DNA from: Fasciolopsis buskii | Taxonomy: Eukaryota > Platyhelminthes > Trematoda > Plagiorchiida > Fasciolidae | Assembly: GCA_008360955.1 (NCBI GenBank) | Contig: LUCM01002430.1 | Span: 807,489 to 871,488 of the forward strand | Direction of reading: 5' to 3' | DNA length: 64,000 nucleotides | Part shown: one piece after another, positions 57,091-64,000 of the stretch | Position numbering within the stretch: the first letter of the stretch is position 1 | Layout of the letters: every line of letters starts with the position of its first letter | The notes under the pieces: generated by a model | What the model was told of the DNA's origin: nothing | The model's database searches: none | Seen by the model: only the letters and a program-made list of their open reading frames with translations | Made by a program: the position numbers and the translations under genes

Positions 57091-59879
57091 TAAACAATAA
57101 GAAAGCGGCAAGTGTTTTCGCCACAGTTTCAAAACCTCTTTTTTTCGGAAAATCGATCACTGCACAGCTCGTTAGGCGACCTCAAACATCATTTGAAGCC
57201 ACATGTGCTCGTTGTTTCTAAGTAGATGTCACAGTCTATGATAAATCTGGGTCAGCGTTTGCAATGATTCGGAAACTGTAGTAATAGCTCAAACTGCGGT
57301 TGTTAATCAGTAAAATGTGTTTGCTACTCGCTGCAAAGACAACGTTTTTCCTGAATGCTTTGATATTCGGAAATGCATCGCCGGATTGACAAAACGAATG
57401 CCCATGTACAAGTAACCCGAATTCGATCCAACTACAAACTATATCACGAAATGAACTCGAAATTGGGCAGGTTTATGTACACACATCACGTGGAAGGAGA
57501 GTGCATGAAATCCATATATGAGCTATGATCAAACTTAATCACTACAGCCAGCACGGCTCAGATGTAAATGTGAATGTTTCCAACCGCTGGTTGATCATTT
57601 GGCCAAATTTGTGGAATAAACATTTCAAGACGTGTCAATAAGAATAACGTTAGCAAGCAAAACATTGAACACTTTGCGAGTTATGTGATTAGCGAGCATT
57701 TGATGTTTTCGCTTTTGTTCATGGCAGAAACTATCGTCTTTATTCATCCAGGTGAATCCAATGAAGGCCGCAAGCGATTGACACGAACCAAATGCAATAG
57801 TGTGATGTTACGTGGTAAAATAGCAAAAGTTGTTAGATTTGTAAAACAGTGATATTTCCACCCTATTTATTGGCCGCCAACTAACCTGTGGTCGGTGTCA
57901 GCATAAGTAACAGTAGTTGATAAATCTATGACGTTTTCTCGCTCGAGTTTTCACTCTGGACCGAGAGGTGAACGGTCAGTGACCAAACATGGTAAGTTCA
58001 GTTCTAAGCAGTCGACAGTACCCGGTTGCCAAGCCTCTGATCTGATCCAGTCGACTTCTTGGGTGCGGTTAAACCCACGGGTGTAAAACTGCAAAAGATG
58101 CTCGTTTTATGCTTTACTTTCCAACCCACACGCGGCGAGAACGACGGGCGTAAGTGACGTCAGAATTAAAATTATAGTTTAATAACCTCTGCGTAGACGA
58201 AGAATGTAGCCAAACTTTTGGGCATATCGACAACTCACAACAGATTTCAAGAAATGCCGAATGCGATGATGGAACCAGTACACTATTTAGCCTCCCATCA
58301 CGCCGTGGAAGAATTCGTGCTGTTAGTTTTTACAGACTTGGGAGAATACCAACTCCTATGTTGATTTTTAAACAAAAATGTCAAACAAAGTTGGACTGAG
58401 GAGCGCTCGAAACAATACAACCGAGTGCACAAAGAATCACGCAAAATCACTCACACAGTGGTTTTGTAGTATTAAGAGAAAATAAGTCAGACCATCTGAT
58501 TTTTGCGGAAAGTGAGGAAAAAAGTAAAGCTCATCGGCCGAATATCAAATTCCTTTTTATCTAACATATGTGTAGAATTCCTTTTCTTTTAGTACTAATA
58601 CTTATACAATTTCCTGAATGATCGTGAAAACGGGTTATACTAGTCACCCCGTGTAGTGGGCCCTAACGAAATGGGGTATGCCCTTTACATCAGTTTCTTG
58701 CTTGAAGGATGCAATTAAAAAACATTTTAAGTTGAAATCCAATACAGTTTTTTACTTGAAAAACTAAACAGATGCGTCAGTTGAATTCACTCTAAAGGGA
58801 TCCAAAGAAAAATTTTAACTAGTCACCGAATTTTTCCTCCACGTAACATTTATCCCCCTCTGGAATTTTATTTTATCACACTAATTCGTCTCTAAGGTTG
58901 TCACAGACCGGGCTAGCGCCACGTGGGCTTGCTGTTGGTTGACTTTTGTCTAAAGCCGTTTGTCATGGATGTGATTTATTGTCAAAACTTGGATTAAAAG
59001 GGGCCGAAAGGAACATTGTTGGGGTTTGACTATTTTACAGTGATTAATTCGTTGTAAATAGAACCGTCACAAAATGAACGCACTTTGCTTTGGATTGAGT
59101 CAGTTTTGCCCTTATGCGTTGCCCAAATGTTCGCTTGAGAAGCTTACATCGTCATGGAATTGTCATTTGCTAACACTTCCAAATAAGGCGCTACGAAAAT
59201 GTGCAAACGTTGAACAACGGGCCCGAGTTACTTAGCCCTACAGTAGCTTTCCTTCCGATGCTTCTGTACCAGAAAACCTCCGTACAAGTTTTTTTAATCT
59301 TCTCTTCGCCATTGAATTAGGAATTGGATTGCTGATATTCCCCTAATTTGAATTTCACTCGAAAATGGGATTTTTCTCTGTTTGCGTACCTAGTTTGCAA
59401 CCTCGAACGTTTTGACGCTTCACCCGATTAACGAGACCGATTTGTGCAGTCGTGATGCGATGGTAACCATTATGACTGTCGTTTTAAGGAACTACGAGCG
59501 GAAACGTGTAAATATGATTGCACTATTAGTTGTTTCTTTCTTTTACCGTAAGCTGTAGCCCAGTGGCTCAAACAAAAGGGTACCGATGTGATACCAAGAG
59601 TTTTTAATGTCGTATTGTCTACTATTCACTCTGTACGCACTGAAGCTTGCCCCGTTGTTATGCGTCACTCCATTGCACCTGTGTAGACAAACCTCCGTCC
59701 CTTCCGACTCATTTGAATCGGTGATGACTATGACTGTGAGTCGAAGAAACTAGCTTCTTTCCCATTAGATCTTATTCAGACATAAATGTTGGTAAAGAAC
59801 AACACTCTAGTTATTAGTTTTTGTTGCCTGCTGAGCTGATTTTATCTTTTTGTCTTTTATCTTTTATTTCCATTATTCA
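57091..59879. other. no feature seen
   Basis: Nearly 2.8 kb without a frame of 60 codons. No repeat copy, splice-flanked exon or RNA gene was recognised. Confidence 0.45.
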
Positions 59880-60024
59880 CGAAACAGCAATGTGCATCGT
59901 TTTCAAGAAGGGAGCCGTGGCCAACAGAGGGCTGCCAAGTGGGGAAATTGACTGGCGTTCGGAGTATTCGAATCCGAGACTTACACATGTAAACGCCGAG
60001 ACCTTATCCGTTTGGCCATGGCCG
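59880..60024 (-). mobile_element. tRNA-derived SINE, copy 3 (best preserved)
   Basis: The minus strand starts with a tRNA-like head of about 66 bases. The A box is GGCCATGGCCAAACGGATAA (complement of 60002-60018 and flank). After about 28 bases comes the B box GATTCGAATAC (complement of 59964-59974). The head resembles arginine-type tRNAs. The body follows (plus-strand view AACAGAGGGCTGCCAAGTGG, then GGAAATTGACTGGCGT) and ends near GAAACAGCAATGTGCATCG. Open frames over it are incidental. Confidence 0.78.
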
Positions 60025-63000
60025 GTGCTTCTCATGAATCGTCGATATGCATATTCTAGTACCAGCAACAATGTGCAATATAGTGAATATCAAATTCGTA
60101 CTTTCTTGTTCGTAATTCTAAAGATGGCATCAAACCGAAGTAACTGATCCGACTTAGTGGAACAGGGAGAAACCCGTCATAATCAACAAGTGCATGACAA
60201 ATATTCTACCAGATACTCAGTACGTGCCGACATCAGGTTATCAAGTGAATCATTGCGAGATACCAAAATCACCCTCTCAACCGACTGGATGAGAGGGGTA
60301 ATTGGATTGATTAGCATAACCTTTTTCTAACCGGTGATCAATCGAAAGAGAGCAACCAATGTGCGTCGTGAAATTTGGACGTGTTGGTCGCGGTTTCGAC
60401 TCCGACCAACTTCGGTCAATTTATCATGCAACCGTTTCCCGGCGGCCGCATCTATAATCATTCAACATTCAACAGTAACCCTTTGATGAATATAAACGTA
60501 GGCAAGTTTTATTATTACCACTTCCTGTTTACATTCACAGTTGTTCTGCTATCTAAAATTGATGTCACCTGTTGAATTTTCATTTTTATTTGTAGTTGAT
60601 TGACGCTTTTTCCTTTTTAATCAAGCAGCTTACCGTCTTTAATATTCCAACCGAATTCGCATAAAAACGATTTGAAACCCATCTAGCTAAAATAAAGTTG
60701 TTTTTCATCGCGTATAAAGCGAATCGTCAATTGTCATTTTCCATTTGTTTAAAAGGTTTCGTCCACTAACGCTACAATTTTAGGAAAACACCCAATGAAT
60801 ACCGGTCAGTGAGCACTAAAATGCTAGTTAATTCGCTATTCCCGGATGAGAATCTGCCATATAATCGGTAAGGAAAGGCCATTTTTATTCCAGAACGGTT
60901 CAACTTTATTCAAGCAGAAGGTCAAAAGGTCCACTTGACAAAATGCTGCTAACAGAATTCACCGATTCACAAAGATTCTAATGTTTGTTCGAGAACACAT
61001 TCTCCCTAACGCGTACAGAGTCTATAAGAACTTATCCGACAACCACTTGAGCGGATGACAGGACACTGAGGTAAACCGGCCTTCTACAGCTTCCAAAACA
61101 TTTTCTGCTCAGTGATAATAGTTGCCTTTTTGTCGTTTTTATTCATTTTTTCACAATTCTAGCCTCTTATTGAGGAGCAGGAAACATATAGTCACATGAG
61201 AACACAAAGTACGCAACGGTGCTCAAAGAAACTATATTATGACATTTAGTTTTAGGCAACTCAGGTGCACATCTAACGCTCCCACAACTGGCAGTTCACA
61301 TTAGCCCTTATACACGAACACTATCTCGTTGGAATCTGCGCTATTCACTTGTTGTTGAATTCTATCCAAGAGCGAAATCAAACGTCTGGTAAAATTGAAA
61401 CAACTAACGGACTAATTATAGAATATTACTATCCCTGTAGAACTTGCTACTTTACGCGAAATTTATTTTAATCGGCTACTAAAACGGAACTGTTACCCTC
61501 AAAGGGAAATAACATTCAGTGAAGAAAATCGCTGCATTTTTAACAAAGCAACACACAACTTGTGCGATTCTAGCCGCACTAGAAAAAGTGTCACCCAAAT
61601 ACGAGATGAACAATCCCGTGGTTGGACAAAACAGGCATTTCTGCAAACATCACGGAATGCAAACGAAACGGGAACATCTTACGGGAGAAAAGGTTCAAGA
61701 TAAAAGGTACTTTTGCCATTTTCTCTGAAGTTTGAAACGATACAAGCTTATGGAGACCACTTTTGAAGTTTGTGCTGAGCATTAGGATCCAGTAAGAATT
61801 TTCAAATTTCCCGGTAAAATAGTCCCACTTCCAGATTGGCAAAGCCATCTACATTGTATGGGTGCAAAATTTCAATTCCACGCCAACATACGGAGAATAG
61901 AGAAGCAGGACAGAAGAAAGTGGCGCGTTAGAATCCCCTGCTAATCGGAATTAAATTCGTTTGGTCCCATGCAAGGTAAAGAGTCCGGCTGGCCTAAGAC
62001 TTTGGAGAAGGATGTGAAAACCCTGGCCCAGAAGCTCTTCTGTGGAACAAGTACGATTATTGGGTCGTAAATGCTGGAGAATCTAGGCGAAATGGTTAAG
62101 TGTAAAGTCAGTAAACTTTTGTTTAATCTATCTTTGTTACGATATTTTATCTTGTTTCTTTCCTATTACTCGAAACCAAAAGGAGAATGTGATTGTACAA
62201 GGTTATTGATTGTACAAACTGAGCTGAATGAACGTATTATCGCGCGTTTGAGCTGAAAGTATAAAGTAAAACAATCAGTTTAATATAGCTGTTCAGTGAT
62301 CCTGACACTGAATCCTTTCGAGTAATTGGATTTTGACTTCTATTCATTGAGACGGTATTCTTCGGTGGTTCCCGAAAATATCTATACATAAAGCTGGAAA
62401 CCCCCTTACTAAGGCCAACTTCCGAAGTTCAGTATCACAATGTGGTCACAGAAGTCTGTCCCACATTTTTCCAAATTAAGGATTGAAACATTTGTCAGTC
62501 TCTCTGGGCTTTTAGTACAAAAGGGAAGAAATGATTTGGACATTCAATAACCCGTCAGTCGTCAGACATCTTGCTGAATAACCCAGGTTTGGTTTCGGTT
62601 TCTACTTTGAAGACAATGTAAGTATCGCTCGTGTAAACAAAGTATTTTCACTCAAAATTCCCGAGTTTCAAATTGTCAGCCATTTTCATCCAAACATCAC
62701 AATTTTTCTAATTCCATGGTAGTTGCGTTTATTTTGCAGCAGACTGGATGTGCAATTTATTTGACTTCTTCATGTTACTAGTGTTGCTAACGCATTCGTG
62801 TACTCGACACATGAATTCAGTCCTAATTGTACCAAGTTGATCGAAGGCTCGGATGTTTGAGTCAGTCAAGGAAACAGGCGAGTGGCAATGCATGTTTTAC
62901 CGTTCCCGGCCCAGTTTTTTTCTATGAATTAGCAATTATTTCTCCTATGGTACACATGTACCCATACTGCAAAGCAACGATCAAAATTTTGTATTCCTAC

Positions 63001-64000
63001 CTTGGATTTGTAGCTTAGATCATTTAACCTCGGACGGTCATAATATAAAATTATAAAGTATTCCCAGGATTGCGGATGTGGTCTTTGTAGTCTATGTGAT
63101 GAAAAAACTGTCCCTGTCCGTCGGCGTAATGGGAGGATTTGATTTCACCATGATTCTTGTCCGCCTGTCCTGATTTGGATCGTTCGGGCAGGTGCAGAGT
63201 TACCGGGATTTCCGATTTGTATTTGCCAAGGTTTTTGAGAATAATTAACTTCTACTAGATTTTAGAATCGGATAAGCAACTTCCGACTGACTAATTGCCA
63301 GGCAAAACCGTCATGTACGAGGTTCTCTGAATTCTTGTTTTCTCTTTACGACAACTAGCCAAAAATAATTGTGATTTTGTGGGGGTTTCCGTGGACTCAC
63401 ACTTTATTTAGTAAAAATCCGATTGGAAGATTGTGCTGGTAAATTACCAATTGCACAAAATCATTCTTCGTGGTCGACGCCCCAGTGCGAATCGCTTGAT
63501 TCTGTCTCATCTTCGCCAGAATTTCTCAAAAGTGCACATCCATAACCTGTGCATAAATCCGCAAAGATCCGTACAAAACTGGGCCCACCTAAAACTTAAG
63601 TTTGCCCAGTTAATTCTAATGCAATATTTCTCCTCCGTTCGGAGGTGATGACAACTCTTCTAATGAATGCAAATAAGCAAGAACCAACTCCATGCATAGT
63701 TTATCAATGATGAACGTCTATTACTCACGTGACTGAAATGATTAGTTTTCCTCCCTCGCGCTGAAATTTACGGATTCGTGAAATATTGGCATTCATTGCC
63801 AATCCAGTACCATTAGAAAATGAGGCTACAATACAGTAAGTTGCTCTAGGCATTGTACTTCCGTGGTTGTCTGAAGCAAGATTACAGTGAAATAAATCCA
63901 TATTCATCTTTTTAGGTTGCAATAGTTCTGAACACTGATGTTACCGACTAACCAGGGCTTACGGTTTGTTATCAGTTCTGGCAAATGCATCCTTCATAAG
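60025..64000. other. no supported feature
   Basis: Mostly featureless AT-rich DNA. A B-box-like GGTTTCGACTCC occurs near 60391 without a matching A box. Frames at 61519-61728, 61591-61848 (minus) and 63433-63648 have no splice context. A Ser-rich alternative frame near 63442-63543 (SSWSTPQCESLDSVSSSPEF) looks protein-like, but its acceptor is unclear. Confidence 0.35.

Noticed and set aside
1..64000. CRISPR arrays, operons, rRNA or phage features
   Set aside because: No regularly spaced repeats, Shine-Dalgarno-led gene runs or rRNA-like sequence. Splice signals, microsatellites and eukaryotic retroelements point to nuclear eukaryotic DNA.

Overview
This is eukaryotic nuclear DNA. It is AT-rich (about three fifths by eye), and no bacterial-type operon, rRNA or complete tRNA gene is visible. 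Most reading frames are short and probably arise by chance. The identifiable parts are decayed retroelements: a Penelope-like element with a GIY-YIG endonuclease remnant, a CR1/Jockey-type non-LTR element, an RTE-type reverse-transcriptase tail and three copies of a tRNA-derived SINE. Together with short candidate exons in kilobase-scale introns, the mix best suits a flatworm, probably a trematode. That assignment is inference.

Left third (about 5-22.4 kb, + strand): a chain of candidate exons with strong acceptors or good donors and mostly compatible phases (5124-5258, 6912-7054, 10215-10425, 15635-15824, 16044-16222, 16689-16723, 17542-17750, 22120-22226, 22314-22353). I call it gene A. It would encode a membrane protein with a long soluble part followed by at least two hydrophobic segments. 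I do not recognise it with confidence; a distant GPR180/TMEM145-type relation is only a hypothesis. The intron before the 22120 exon holds a near-perfect 207-bp inverted repeat whose right arm ends 3 bases before the splice-acceptor AG.

Middle (25-42.9 kb): further short candidate genes. They are E at 29.9-30.6 kb, B at 36.0-37.9 kb, D at 38.5-39.2 kb with an ATTAAA, and C at 40.6-41.9 kb, which ends in two tiny exons and an AATAAA. Gene F lies on the minus strand at 42.3-42.9 kb, and there is a minus-strand candidate exon at 29.5-29.8 kb. None has a recognised product.

Right third (44-64 kb): a retroelement-rich region. An RTE tail (45.5-46.0 kb) and a CR1-like element (46.8-48.6 kb) would sit inside introns of a possible + strand gene G, whose candidate exons at 44401, 46101, 48959 and 50320 chain in phase 2. 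SINE copies lie at 51.2, 55.8 and 59.9 kb. A Penelope-like remnant flanked by 375-bp inverted terminal repeats lies at 53.5-54.9 kb, and a second Penelope-like fragment at 56.7 kb. Beyond 60 kb I see nothing I can support.

All exon models come from reading splice signals and frames by eye, without transcripts or homology searches. The transposon calls are firmer than the gene calls.
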